Below, piece by piece: positions 1-8,297 of a stretch of 64,000 bases of DNA; the stretch's first letter is position 1, and every line of letters begins with the position of its first letter. Below the pieces are notes generated by a model. It saw nothing but the letters and a program-made list of their open reading frames with translations. It was not told the DNA's origin and made no database searches. Origin of the DNA: G963667915 sp965197385 (GTDB lineage: Bacteria > Acidobacteriota > Vicinamibacteria > Vicinamibacterales > UBA823); the NCBI GenBank assembly GCA_965197385.1, contig CBDANA010000009.1, positions 248,001 through 312,000 on the forward strand. Reading direction: 5' to 3'. A program made the position numbers and the translations under genes.

Positions 1-1
1 C

Positions 2-379
2 GCCGAGTCCGACTTGCCGATCGCCGGGCTGCTCACCGACCTACGGGCGCGCGGATTGCTCGACTCGACGCTGGTGCTATGGCACGGCGAGTTCGGACGG
101 CTCCCGATCTCGCAGCGGGGCGTTGGGCGTGACCACAACCCGGGGACGATGACCGTCTGGATGGCCGGCGCGGGGACCGCCGGCGGCCAGGTGATCGGCG
201 CGAGCGACGAGTTCGGTTACAAGGCGCTCGAGCAGCCGATCTCCGCGCACGATCTACACGCGACCATCCTGCACCTGCTGGGGATGGATCACACCAAGCT
301 GACCTACCGGTTCAACGGCCGCGACATGCGGCTGACCGACGTGGAAGGCACGCTGATCCCGCAGATTACGTCAACCTAG
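2..379 (+). CDS. DUF1501 family protein, C-terminal part
   Basis: The reading frame is open from the window edge, so only the last ~125 residues are present. It shows the end of the alkaline-phosphatase-like DUF1501 fold: the LVLWHGEFGR segment, a GRDHNPGTMTVWMAGAG stretch with an RDH motif, and a C-terminal HDLHATILHLLGMDH segment. DUF1501 proteins are usually Tat-exported and are common in planctomycetes and acidobacteria, often beside DUF1549/DUF1553 proteins; their substrate is unknown. The TAG stop overlaps by 4 bp the end of the convergent aminotransferase gene. Confidence 0.85.
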   Translation, partial: AESDLPIAGLLTDLRARGLLDSTLVLWHGEFGRLPISQRGVGRDHNPGTMTVWMAGAGTAGGQVIGASDEFGYKALEQPISAHDLHATILHLLGMDHTKLTYRFNGRDMRLTDVEGTLIPQITST

Positions 380-1599
380 GCCAGGTGCGCCATGACCTTC
401 AGCAGGTGATCGATGTCGGCCTGGTTGTTATAGAGCCCGACACTCGCACGGATCTGTGTGCCATCCTCCCGCATCGTTACGCTGATCCGTTCGGCGTCCA
501 GCGCCGCCTGCACCTCTCGGCGGTCGCGCCCGTGATTGAAGCTCACGATCCACGACGGATTGTTGGGCGGCGTGAACATGTCGTAGCCGAGGTCGGCCAG
601 GCCGTCACGCAACCGCTGGGCGAGCGCCACCGTGTGCCGCTCGATCCGTCCCAACCCCACGTCGCTCAGGTAGCCCAGCGCGGCCTTGAGCTGCGCCACG
701 GTCCCGTAGACCAGTCCCGCATGTTCGTACTTCGCCGCGGTGTTCCTGAGGTGGAAGTGGAAATCCGGTAGGGCTTCGGCGACCTGGTTGTGGCCGAAGC
801 GGTCCGGCCGGATCCGATCGAGGTGCTCCTCGCGGACGTAGAACGGCGCGGCCCCCCAGCTCGACAACAGGTACTTGTAGGAGTTGGCGGCCGCGAAGTC
901 CACGCCCGCGTCGTGGAGGTTCGCCGGGAAGGCGCCGAGTGCCTGGATGCCGTCGGCGAAGAGGAGCCCACCCTGGCTGTGGGCCAGATCCGATAGCGCC
1001 TTGACATCATGCCGGTAGCCGTTCCGGTTCGAGACCCAGGCGACCGAGATGAGCCGCGTCCGATCGTCCGTCCGCGCCTCGAAGTCTTCGATGCGGGAGC
1101 GTCCGTCGATGTGTGGGACGATCCTTAACTCGATGCCGTTCGTCTGCTCGAGCTGCCGGTAGAGGACGAACGTCGTGGCGAAGTGCAGCTCGTCGACGAC
1201 GACGTTGTCGCCCGCTTTCAGATCCAGGGCGTCGCTCACGATGTTCTCGGCGTCGCTCGTCGCGAAGAGTAGGGCGATCTCTTCCGCCTTGGCCCCGAAC
1301 AATTCCGCGAAGGCCGTCCGGGTCTCTTCCTTGACCTGCAGCGAGCGGGGGAATCCACGCGCCGGCGTCAGCCGCTGCGCGTCGGCGTAAGCGATTACCG
1401 CCTCGTGGACCGGTGTCGGCATCGGTCCGACGAGAGAGATGTTGATGTAGGTCTGGTCCCGGGTGACGTGGAAGTCGTCGCGCACGCCCAGGGGATCGTC
1501 CTCGGCGGTCTGGGCTCGGCTGCCGCGCGTCGTGGGAAGCGAGATGAGACCCGCGGCGGCGGTCGTCTTCAGGAAGCTCCGGCGGTTGATCGAGGTCAT
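376..1599 (-). CDS. Tat-exported class V aminotransferase-fold PLP enzyme
   Basis: A 407-residue fold-type I PLP enzyme related to cysteine desulfurase/isopenicillin N epimerase-like proteins. The N-terminus MTSINRRSFLKTTAAAG is a twin-arginine signal, so the folded enzyme is predicted to be exported. The PLP pocket is visible as LLFADGIQALGAFP (cofactor Asp) followed by FAAANSYKYLLSSWG, which holds the Schiff-base Lys. The start at 1599 is set by AAGGAG seven bases upstream; an in-frame extension to 1698 runs through an older signal-peptide remnant and is not likely to be used. The substrate cannot be told from sequence. Confidence 0.85.
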   Translation of the reverse strand: MTSINRRSFLKTTAAAGLISLPTTRGSRAQTAEDDPLGVRDDFHVTRDQTYINISLVGPMPTPVHEAVIAYADAQRLTPARGFPRSLQVKEETRTAFAELFGAKAEEIALLFATSDAENIVSDALDLKAGDNVVVDELHFATTFVLYRQLEQTNGIELRIVPHIDGRSRIEDFEARTDDRTRLISVAWVSNRNGYRHDVKALSDLAHSQGGLLFADGIQALGAFPANLHDAGVDFAAANSYKYLLSSWGAAPFYVREEHLDRIRPDRFGHNQVAEALPDFHFHLRNTAAKYEHAGLVYGTVAQLKAALGYLSDVGLGRIERHTVALAQRLRDGLADLGYDMFTPPNNPSWIVSFNHGRDRREVQAALDAERISVTMREDGTQIRASVGLYNNQADIDHLLKVMAHLA

Positions 1600-1624
1600 C
1601 GGTTTCTCCTTGCGTGGTTGCGGG

Positions 1625-1738
1625 CTACCGGTCGCTGGCCGAGCCCTGGGCCAGCGCCGGCGTAGCCGTGGCGAGGAGAACCAGGGCGGACGCCGCAACG
1701 GCGGCCGAGGTCAGGACACTCCGTCTCGATGCGAACGT
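1625..1738 (-). pseudogene. Orphan signal-peptide remnant with ACG in place of the start
   Basis: In a frame different from the downstream aminotransferase, the minus strand encodes about 37 residues that form a good Sec signal peptide: SRRSVLTSAAVAASALV, then LLATATPALAQGS with an ALA-Q cleavage site, ending at TAG. A GGAGG at 1745-1749 sits six bases before ACG at 1736-1738, just where an ATG would be expected. This looks like the 5' end of a lost secreted-protein gene whose start decayed from ATG to ACG and whose body was deleted. The rest of the 1600-1935 gap holds a REP-like palindrome and the ribosome-binding site (GAGGAG) of the next gene. Confidence 0.5.
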
Positions 1739-1760
1739 GGGCTACCTCCGGAGAAAAGAG

Positions 1761-1782
1761 AAAAGGGGTCAGACTCCTTTTT
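1761..1782. repeat. REP-like palindrome (AAAAGGGGTC/GACTCCTTTT)
   Basis: Two 10-base arms with one mismatch around a single A, A-rich on one side and T-rich on the other. Sequences of the form AAAAGGGGTCnGACCCCTTTT recur as REP-type repeats in many GC-rich bacteria. Only one copy is visible here, so its repeat nature rests on general knowledge and not on this window. Confidence 0.4.
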
Positions 1783-1935
1783 CGGTGACGATCTGGGGAG
1801 TTGAGCATGAGACGAACCGATTATAGCCAACCTGGGCTGGATCTGCGCCAGACGGCTCGCGTTGGTGTAATATCACCCGTGCCGGAGGCGGCAGCGAGGG
1901 GAACCCGGAACTAGCGACTAGCGAGGAGCACACGA

Positions 1936-3300
1936 ATGTCAGATAAATTTTGGTTGAATCGCAGGGCGTTCATCAGGACCGCCGGAATGACCGCGCTCGC
2001 GGGTGCCGCCACCTCGGGAACCTCGCTGGTGACCCCCGTGGTGGCGGCCACACCGATGCAAGGCAGGTCCAACGGCTACGATTTCGACACCCCGTACGAC
2101 CGGATCGGGACCGACTCGTCGAAGTGGGACGCTCAGATCGCGAGATTTGGCCGGGAGAACATCTCGGTGGCGATGGGCGTCGCGGACATGGACTTCCGCT
2201 GCGCCCCGGCCATCACCCAGGCCTTGTCGGAGCGGATCCAGCACGAGAACTGGGGCTACCTCAGCATGCCGGACGACTTCTTCCAGTCGATCGTCGACTG
2301 GAACCAGAAGCGCTACGGCCTGGAGATCGACCCCGAGTTGATGTCCCTGTCGGACGGCGTCCACCCGGCGGTCATCGCGGCGCTGAAGGCGTTCTCGCCT
2401 CCGGGAAGCAAGGTCATCCTGACGACGTCGACCTACAGCGGTTTTTACGGTGACCTCCGGGCGTCCGAGACCCTCCCGGAAAACAGCCCACTAATCCTCG
2501 AGAACGGCCGCTACCGGATCGATTTCGACGATCTCGAGTCCCGGATGATGAGCCACAACACCGACGCGCTGATCCTCTGCAACCCGCAGAACCCGACCGG
2601 CAACTGTTGGTCGCAGTCGGACCTGCTGCGGCTGGGCCGGATGTGTCTGGAGCACCGCGTCGTCGTCCTGGCCGACGAGATCCACTGCGACTTCGTCAAC
2701 CAGGGGGAGACGTTCACGCCGTTTGCCACCCTGCCCGACAAGGCGGTCGTCGACAACAGCGTCACCTTCAAGTCGGGGAGCAAGACGTTCAGCCTCGCGG
2801 CGATGAAGGTCGCCTGGTTCTTCTCGACCAATCCGGACTACATGGCCCTGGTTCGGGCCCAGAACAGGGCGCAGACCAACACGCTGGGCGTGGTAGCCCA
2901 TCATGCCGCCCTGAGGGAAGGCGAGGATTGGCTGGACGAGTTGCTGATCTACATCGACGGCAACCACAACTTCGTCGAGCAGTACCTCCGCGAGAACATC
3001 CCGCAGATCAAGTACACCAAGGCGCAGGGCACCTACCTGGCCTGGCTGGATGTCACCGATCTCGCCGAGCAGATCGGCGCGACGCAGAAGGCCGAGGAGG
3101 CCAGCAAGGACGCGCCGGAGCCGGTCACGCCGGAGACGATCGTGTCGAGGTGGCTGGTCGAGAACGCGAAGGTCTACACGAACGCCGGGTCGTCCTACGG
3201 CCCCGGCGGCGAAGGCCACATGCGGATGAACCTCGGCGCGTCCCGCCAGCTCATCAAGCTGGCGCTCGACAACATCGCGCAGGCGGTAAGCGACTTGTAA
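1936..3300 (+). CDS. Tat-exported PatB/MalY-like class I/II aminotransferase (C-S lyase type)
   Basis: A 454-residue fold-type I PLP enzyme. The twin-arginine signal is LNRRAFIRTAGMTALAG. The catalytic domain resembles cystathionine beta-lyases of the PatB/MalY group: GVADMDFRCAPAI near the start, LCNPQNPTGNCW, VVLADEIHCDF (PLP Asp) and SGSKTFSLAAMKVAW, whose Lys binds PLP. Family members cleave C-S bonds of cystathionine or cysteine conjugates, but the specificity here is unknown. GAGGAG precedes the ATG. It diverges from the exported class V enzyme on the other strand, so two exported PLP enzymes lie back to back. Confidence 0.88.
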   Translation: MSDKFWLNRRAFIRTAGMTALAGAATSGTSLVTPVVAATPMQGRSNGYDFDTPYDRIGTDSSKWDAQIARFGRENISVAMGVADMDFRCAPAITQALSERIQHENWGYLSMPDDFFQSIVDWNQKRYGLEIDPELMSLSDGVHPAVIAALKAFSPPGSKVILTTSTYSGFYGDLRASETLPENSPLILENGRYRIDFDDLESRMMSHNTDALILCNPQNPTGNCWSQSDLLRLGRMCLEHRVVVLADEIHCDFVNQGETFTPFATLPDKAVVDNSVTFKSGSKTFSLAAMKVAWFFSTNPDYMALVRAQNRAQTNTLGVVAHHAALREGEDWLDELLIYIDGNHNFVEQYLRENIPQIKYTKAQGTYLAWLDVTDLAEQIGATQKAEEASKDAPEPVTPETIVSRWLVENAKVYTNAGSSYGPGGEGHMRMNLGASRQLIKLALDNIAQAVSDL

Positions 3301-3366
3301 GGGCGCCCGCGTGCGTGCAGCGTACGACCAGAAGGGGGTCCCGGCGGACCCCCTCGCGGCCTCGCC

Positions 3367-3405
3367 AAAAAAAAGGCCGGGTGGTCATCGGCCATCCGGC
3401 CTTTC
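3367..3405 (-). terminator. Rho-independent terminator for the 3430-6343 operon
   Basis: A GC-rich hairpin with GGCCGG arms around GGCCATCC/GGTGGTC, followed on the minus strand by a run of eight T. It lies 25 bases past the stop of the last gene of the minus-strand operon. It may also slow transcripts from the convergent aminotransferase, but the T run favours the minus strand. Confidence 0.8.
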
Positions 3406-3429
3406 GTAAAGACGACCTCGCCGTCGCGC

Positions 3430-4047
3430 CTACTGACCACTCGACAGCGGCGTGCCGTTGATCGGGATCATGATGTGCGCGTTCGGCGTGCCGGCCAGCA
3501 TCAGCCAGGGGCGGCCCTCACCCTTGAGCGCGTTGTTCCGCTGGCTCTCGGTCGAGACGCCGATCGACTCCGACGTCGCGCCCGGTACCATCATCACCCA
3601 GAGCAGCTTGATCCGCCGGTCGTCGTGGCGCAACGCGTACCCCATCGAGCCGAACGTCGGGAGCACGAGCGTCCCCGCCTCACGTGCTGCCGCGATCCCC
3701 GCCTGAACCTCCTCGGGGGACTTGCCCTCGGCGCTCAGCTTCGCCATGAGATCGAACTGCGGCGCCGCCGATATGCTGTAGCAGGTCGTCTGCATCGCCT
3801 CCATGTCCGGCGGCTGGCACTCCACCTGGTTGGTCCCCTCCCGGAGGACCTTGCGGGCGCCGGTGTCCGGATCGTGGGTCACGACGGTTGCGCCGGCCTT
3901 CAGATCCTCGGGCAGCGGCAGGACCGCGTCGGCGATCTGCTGGTCGACCGACTGGGCCTGGGCCGTGGCCGGTCCAACCAGCAGGGCGCCCAAGAACAAG
4001 ACCAAGAGCAAGACAGGGAGCAGGGTTATGGCACGTCGCATCGTCAT
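3430..4047 (-). CDS. Secreted protein of unknown family, one module (HIMIP family)
   Basis: About 205 residues: a Sec signal peptide (MTMRRAITLLPVLLLVLFLG) followed by one ~165-residue module. I do not recognise the family. The module runs from ADAVLPLPEDLKAGATVV and DPDTGARKVLREGTNQVECQ, through an AKLSAEGKSPEEVQAGIAA helix, to PGATSESIGVSTESQRNNAL and a C-terminal TPNAHIMIPINGTPLSSG. The same module occurs twice in the upstream gene and once, diverged, at 7746-8297. Two Cys (VECQ and TTCYS) are shared by the close copies. ATG codons at 4053, 4047 and 4041 compete; 4047 is best spaced from GAGG. The upstream stop lies at 4059, so the genes are translationally close. Confidence 0.8.
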   Translation of the reverse strand: MTMRRAITLLPVLLLVLFLGALLVGPATAQAQSVDQQIADAVLPLPEDLKAGATVVTHDPDTGARKVLREGTNQVECQPPDMEAMQTTCYSISAAPQFDLMAKLSAEGKSPEEVQAGIAAAREAGTLVLPTFGSMGYALRHDDRRIKLLWVMMVPGATSESIGVSTESQRNNALKGEGRPWLMLAGTPNAHIMIPINGTPLSSGQ

Positions 4048-4058
4048 TACCATGAGCC

Positions 4059-5180
4059 TCACTGGCCGTAGCCGCTCGACAGCGGCGTGTTGTTGATCGG
4101 GATCATGATGTGCGCACCCGGCGTGTCGGGACGCATCAGCCAGGGGCGGCCATGGCCGGCCAGCGCGTTGTTCCGCTGGTTCTGGGTTGAGACGCCGATC
4201 GACTCGGGCGTCGCGCCCGGCACCAGCATCACCCACAGCAACTTGATCTGGCGGTCGTTGTGCCGGAGGAAGTACATCATCTCCCCGAACGACGTCGACG
4301 GGATCGTTCCCGCCTCGCGGGCGGCGGCCATTGCGGCCTGAATCTCCTGGCCGGACTGCCCCTCGGCGCGCAGCTTGGCCGAGAGGTCGCGGCCGGCGCC
4401 GCTTCGCGCGCTGGCGCAGATCGTATTCTCGGCGGCCGGATTCGGAGGCTGGCACTCGACCTGGTTCGTGCCCTGGCGGAGGACGATCCGCTCGCCGGTG
4501 TCCGGATTGTAGGTGTACACGGTGGCGTCGGCCTGCAGATCCGCGGGCAGCGGCAGGACCGCCTCGGCGATCTTCTGCTCGACTGTCTTGTTCGACCACA
4601 GCGTGTTGTTGATCGGCATCATGATGTGCGCGGCGGGCGTGCCGGCGCGCATTAGCCAGGGGAACCCCTTGCCGGCGAGCGCGTTGTCCCGCTGGCTCTC
4701 GGTCGAGATGCCGATCGACTCCTCGGTGGCGCCGGGAACGCGCATGACCCACAGCAGCCGGATCCGATCGTCCTTGGTGTACAGTCGGTAAGACATCGTC
4801 CCGGATGGGGTCTCTGGAATGTCACCGGCTTCGATCGCCGCGGCGATGGCGGCCTGAATCTCCTCTCCCGACTTGCCCTCGGCCCTGAGCTTCGCGGTCA
4901 AATCGGTCCGCGGTACCAGCACCGTGTTGTAGCAGCGGGTGAACTCCGTCTCGGGATCCTTCGGCTGGCACTCGACGATGTTCGAGCCTTGGCGGAGCAC
5001 GTTCCGGGCGCCGGTGTCCGGATCGTAGATGACGACGGTCGCATCGGCCTTCAGGTCGGCCGGCAGCGGCCGGACCGCAGCGGCGATCCGAGGATCGGTC
5101 CCCTGGCCCTGCGCCGCGACCGGGGCGGCCAGCAAGGCACTCACGAGAACGACGGCAAACAGACTCACGAGACTTCTCAT
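4059..5180 (-). CDS. Secreted protein of unknown family, two tandem modules
   Basis: A 373-residue exported protein with a signal peptide (MRSLVSLFAVVLVSALLAAP) and two copies of the ~165-residue module, at about residues 27-200 and 205-373. Each copy has LPLPADL, a DPDTG(A/E)RxVLRQGxNxVECQ stretch, an AKLRAEG helix, PGATxESIG(V/I)ST, and TP(A/G)AHIM(M/I)PINNT near its end. The ATG overlaps the TGA of the upstream molybdoenzyme gene (TGATG), which points to translational coupling, and GGAGG stands seven bases before it. Function unknown; the operon suggests a periplasmic role linked to the molybdoenzyme. Confidence 0.82.
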   Translation of the reverse strand: MRSLVSLFAVVLVSALLAAPVAAQGQGTDPRIAAAVRPLPADLKADATVVIYDPDTGARNVLRQGSNIVECQPKDPETEFTRCYNTVLVPRTDLTAKLRAEGKSGEEIQAAIAAAIEAGDIPETPSGTMSYRLYTKDDRIRLLWVMRVPGATEESIGISTESQRDNALAGKGFPWLMRAGTPAAHIMMPINNTLWSNKTVEQKIAEAVLPLPADLQADATVYTYNPDTGERIVLRQGTNQVECQPPNPAAENTICASARSGAGRDLSAKLRAEGQSGQEIQAAMAAAREAGTIPSTSFGEMMYFLRHNDRQIKLLWVMLVPGATPESIGVSTQNQRNNALAGHGRPWLMRPDTPGAHIMIPINNTPLSSGYGQ

Positions 5181-6343
5181 CAGAACCTCCAAGAACATGC
5201 TTGCGCGATCACAAGGGTGCACGGATGCTGGATGTTGTGCTCGAGGGACGTCTTCTTGACCTCCAGCTGCTCTGCGGTCGGCTGCACGGTGCCGTTCACG
5301 TCGGTCGCGCGCGAGACGACCGTATGCTCACCCGGCGTGGCGCCGTGCCAGTCGTAGGTGAAGAACTTCCACGAGTACTGCTCGGTCGTGGTCGGATCCA
5401 TCGTGGCCGGCTGCCAGGAACCGTCGTCGATCTTCACTTCGACCGAGCGAAGCGGCGTGCCGTCGTTCAGGACGATGCCGAAGACCTGGTGGCGGCTGCC
5501 GTTGCTGGTCACGCGGGCGACGAACGACTTGAGCTGCATCGTAGTGATCGCCGTTTCTTTCCACTTCATCTCGCCGTTGACCATCTCGCCCTTCAGCGTC
5601 CGGTAATGGCGCGCCTGGAACTTCCCGAGATACTGGTCTTCCTGCACGTGGATCTCGGAGAGCCACTTCACCTGCGCCATGCCGTACCAGCCCGGGATGT
5701 GCAGCCGCAGCGGGAAGCCCTGGTGGCGGGTCAACGGCTCGCCGTTCAGCGCGTAGATCAGGAGCGGCCCACCCGGCCCATCCGAGAGCGCCTTCTCGCG
5801 CGAGAGGCTCCGGCCGTACTGTTGCTCGACGGTGAAGGTCTGCCCGCGGAACTGGACATCTTCTTCGCCGCGGTCGGCGCCGAAGAAGACGAACTCCCTC
5901 GCGCTCGCCTGCACGCCGGCGCGGTTCAGCACGTCGCGTAGCGGCACGCCGTTCCAGCGCCCGTTGCCCGAGAGACCGTTCAGGGGGCCGCGATTGCCAG
6001 AGCACTCGAACCCGATGACCATCTCGCGGTTCGCCATCCTGCGCAGATCGTCGATCGAGAGGGCAAGCGGCTGATCGACCAGACCCGAGACCTCGAGCCG
6101 GTAGCTGGCCGGGTCGATCTCCGGGTGGCCGTAGTGCTGCGTCGTGGCGTAGATGTCCCTATCGATGAACTGGCTGTCGATCATCCGGATGTCGATGATT
6201 CGTCGGTCAGGGCCGCGCACCAGATTGAGGGGATCAGGCAGATCGGTGAACGGTACGAGCGTCTCGCCCTGCGCGAGCGCGGGGACCGCCCATTCCGGAA
6301 TGCCGAGGATGCCCAGGCCGGCCGCCGCGAGGCTGCCTTTCAA
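5180..6343 (-). CDS. Sulfite-oxidase-like molybdopterin enzyme (exported)
   Basis: Carries the molybdenum-binding core of the sulfite oxidase family: VIGFECSGNRGPLNGLSGNG, with the Cys that ligates Mo, then HQGFPLRLHIPGWYGMAQVK, and a C-terminal Mo-co dimerisation domain. It is closest in organisation to SorA/SoxC-type periplasmic oxidases; whether sulfite is the substrate is not shown. The first standard start is TTG at 6343, but the open frame continues upstream through STRRDILKGSLAAAG, a twin-arginine motif, with no ATG/GTG/TTG in front. An ATA near 6367-6373 may be the real or former start. The TGA overlaps the next gene's ATG. Confidence 0.85.
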   Translation of the reverse strand: MKGSLAAAGLGILGIPEWAVPALAQGETLVPFTDLPDPLNLVRGPDRRIIDIRMIDSQFIDRDIYATTQHYGHPEIDPASYRLEVSGLVDQPLALSIDDLRRMANREMVIGFECSGNRGPLNGLSGNGRWNGVPLRDVLNRAGVQASAREFVFFGADRGEEDVQFRGQTFTVEQQYGRSLSREKALSDGPGGPLLIYALNGEPLTRHQGFPLRLHIPGWYGMAQVKWLSEIHVQEDQYLGKFQARHYRTLKGEMVNGEMKWKETAITTMQLKSFVARVTSNGSRHQVFGIVLNDGTPLRSVEVKIDDGSWQPATMDPTTTEQYSWKFFTYDWHGATPGEHTVVSRATDVNGTVQPTAEQLEVKKTSLEHNIQHPCTLVIAQACSWRF

Positions 6344-6477
6344 GATGTCACGCCGGGTGCTCTGTATCGTTATCTCCGAACCTCTTCCGCGCAGGCGTAG
6401 TGGTGAACGCCCTTAGAATACGACTAGGATACGACGTCAGTTTCTATCACGATCCGCGTCCTGGCGTGAGGATTCCC

Positions 6478-7494
6478 TTAGCTCCTCGCCGGGGCCGGCT
6501 GGCTGCCGGCCCCGGCGCCGCCCGTCTGGCGTGCCCGCAGGTAGCGGCCGACGATGCCGTTCCAGGGTGGGATCACGATCGACACGGCACCGGTGCCCAC
6601 CGATTGACACGCCAGGCGGATGATCGGCTTCGGGTCGTCGGTGTCGATGTAGCCGAATTCCCGGATCCGAGTTCGTTCGAGGTCTTCGACGTCGGACAGC
6701 TTGTCGGCGCCGCCCAGCACACCGATCCAGCAGGTGCCGCAGAATGCCGATCGGCACCGCACCGGAATCGGCCCTTCAGCGACGATACACCGGGGCTCCT
6801 GCGAGTGATAGTTGCGTTTGTCGCTCGCCGCCGCGCCCGTCAGCGTCTGCTCGTGAATCAACGGGAAACGGGCATCGGTCCGGCGTTCGTCGAAGGTGAT
6901 TGTCCATCGCTTTCGCGGGCCCCGCAGGAACCCGAACAACCCCTGGCTGTCGTCGCGGGCGCGCGCACTGAGCACGCGATCCGGTGACCGCCTCGGCGCC
7001 GTCGGCGCGAGCGCCGCGTGGCCTGGCGACGCGCCGAACGCCTCCGGCCCGACCTGACGGAACGTCATCAGCGCGACCGCACCGATGCCGAACAGTATCG
7101 CGAGTTCGACGCCTGCTCGATCCGCGGCCCGCTGCCCGATCTCTGACGCGGCATCCATCAGATCTGCGAGCTCGGGGCCTTCCGCAGCACGCTCGAGCGT
7201 GACCTGCTTCACCGTCGGCCAGTAGCGATGGCCGTAGAGAAAGGCGTGGGACGAGTCGATCTGGTCGTGGAGCCGGTAGCGCCCCATCAGCTCGAGCGTG
7301 CGGACGAGCGGCGCCGGATCGGGTGTGTCCTCGAATGCCGACGCAAGCCCGAGTGGAAAGAAGTGGAACCAGATCCGCGTCGCGGTCTGGTCGACGGCGT
7401 GGATGTGCGGCACCAGCCGTTCGACGAGGTCTGCCCAGTCCCGCTCGGTCTGGTGACGCAGAAACTGGTGGAAGTGTGCGGCGTGATTCGCCAT
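6478..7494 (-). CDS. Protein with C-terminal 2Fe-2S ferredoxin-like domain
   Basis: About 338 residues. The N-terminal ~230 residues are not recognised; they include a His-rich start (ANHAAHFHQFLRHQ) and one hydrophobic stretch (VELAILFGIGAVALM). The C-terminal third has Cys spacing of plant-type 2Fe-2S ferredoxins: CRSAFCGTC (C-x4-C-x2-C) with a fourth Cys in RLACQS about 45 residues later. It is probably an electron-transfer component. It lies upstream of the molybdoenzyme operon on the same strand, 135 bases away, so it could serve that oxidase; this is inference. Confidence 0.65.
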   Translation of the reverse strand: MANHAAHFHQFLRHQTERDWADLVERLVPHIHAVDQTATRIWFHFFPLGLASAFEDTPDPAPLVRTLELMGRYRLHDQIDSSHAFLYGHRYWPTVKQVTLERAAEGPELADLMDAASEIGQRAADRAGVELAILFGIGAVALMTFRQVGPEAFGASPGHAALAPTAPRRSPDRVLSARARDDSQGLFGFLRGPRKRWTITFDERRTDARFPLIHEQTLTGAAASDKRNYHSQEPRCIVAEGPIPVRCRSAFCGTCWIGVLGGADKLSDVEDLERTRIREFGYIDTDDPKPIIRLACQSVGTGAVSIVIPPWNGIVGRYLRARQTGGAGAGSQPAPARS

Positions 7495-7538
7495 GTGTGG
7501 GTGACACGGAAGCGCGTCGGCAGGACCGCAACGAAAAC

Positions 7539-7568
7539 GGTAGGGCGACCCGGCCGGGTCGCCCTACC
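7539..7568. repeat. Perfect 30-bp palindrome
   Basis: GGTAGGGCGACCCGG followed directly by its exact reverse complement. It lies 2 bp from the left end of the 163-bp inverted-repeat element at 7571. It could be a REP-type sequence or a hairpin in the leader of the 2Fe-2S gene. Confidence 0.7.
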
Positions 7569-7570
7569 CT

Positions 7571-7733
7571 AGCAGTCCGGGGTGAAAGTCCCTCTGCATT
7601 CGTCGGACGATGCCTCCCGACTGGCAGCGTTGCTCCTCCCTCGAATATTTCTCGACATTCTCGGTCGTCGCACCTGGCCAGTCGGGCACCTCGCCCGCCT
7701 CGGTGCGACGCGCGACTTTCACCCCGGACTGCT
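7571..7733 (+). repeat. Inverted-repeat element, copy 1 (163 bp)
   Basis: Ends in a perfect 20-bp inverted repeat: AGCAGTCCGGGGTGAAAGTC at 7571-7590 and its complement at 7714-7733. Inside are CCCGACTGGC and GCCAGTCGGG, a perfect 10-bp stem. It aligns over its whole length with the reverse complements of 53974-54133 and 61455-61616, sharing GCATTCG near one end, GCGTTGCTC in the middle and CTCGGT...GACTTTCACC at the other. No transposase is inside, so it resembles a non-autonomous mobile element. It sits between the 2Fe-2S gene and a secreted-module gene without breaking either. Confidence 0.85.
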
Positions 7734-7745
7734 CGACATCTTCCG

Positions 7746-8297
7746 TTAGCGGCCGGGTACCATGATGTGCGCCCCCGAGGTTCCTGACGACATAATATAC
7801 ACGGCAGCACCCATCCGCTCGCTCGGCAGGCCGAGGGATTCGGCGGTGGCGAACGGTACGGCGATCGTCATGTGCGCTCTGGCGCTCTCCTGATCAGTCC
7901 CGCTAAAGTTGTAGTACGCCGAACCGAACACGGCGACTTCCCGGGTGCCATCCGCTTCGGCGGCGTCCATCAGTGCGTTCGCCGCCTCGCGACTGTCAGT
8001 CGCCCGGAAGAACGCGAGGTTCTGCTCGTATCGCGCGAGATTGCCTTCGTTCGTGCACTGCACGGCGAATGCGCGCTGGCCGTTCTGGCCGGACCGATCC
8101 CAGCAGACCCACCCGTTGGTGCCTTCACGGAGCACCTCACGATTGCCGTCCGCATCCCAGGTGACGACCATGGCGTCGGCTTGCGCCCGGGCGGGCGCCG
8201 CCAGGATGGCGCGCGCGATCATGTCGTCCGCCATCTGGGTGTTCGCGGACGAGAATCCGACCAGCACTGCGGCGACGGCGAGTCCGATGCGTTTCAT
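7746..8297 (-). CDS. Secreted protein of unknown family, diverged single module
   Basis: 183 residues with a Sec signal (MKRIGLAVAAVLVGFSSANT). It is a distant member of the family at 3430-5180: ILAAPARAQADAMVVTWDAD, NREVLREGTNGWVC, then a mid-protein helix, FATAESLGLPSE and a C-terminal GTSGAHIMVPGR. The gene stands alone, just beyond the inverted-repeat element, and diverges from the secreted RidA gene. Function unknown. The ATG at 8297 has a rather distant GGAGA. Confidence 0.75.
   Translation of the reverse strand: MKRIGLAVAAVLVGFSSANTQMADDMIARAILAAPARAQADAMVVTWDADGNREVLREGTNGWVCWDRSGQNGQRAFAVQCTNEGNLARYEQNLAFFRATDSREAANALMDAAEADGTREVAVFGSAYYNFSGTDQESARAHMTIAVPFATAESLGLPSERMGAAVYIMSSGTSGAHIMVPGR

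Noticed and set aside
4059..4752. N-terminal extension of the 3430 gene through 4752
   Set aside because: It is an antiparallel-looking Arg/Pro-rich shadow of the two-module gene; a signal peptide starts at 4047.
7571..7733. Inverted-repeat element as an integron attC site or group II intron piece
   Set aside because: No attC core sites (RYYYAAC/GTTRRRY), no integrase, no intron domain V; length and terminal repeats fit a non-autonomous element better.
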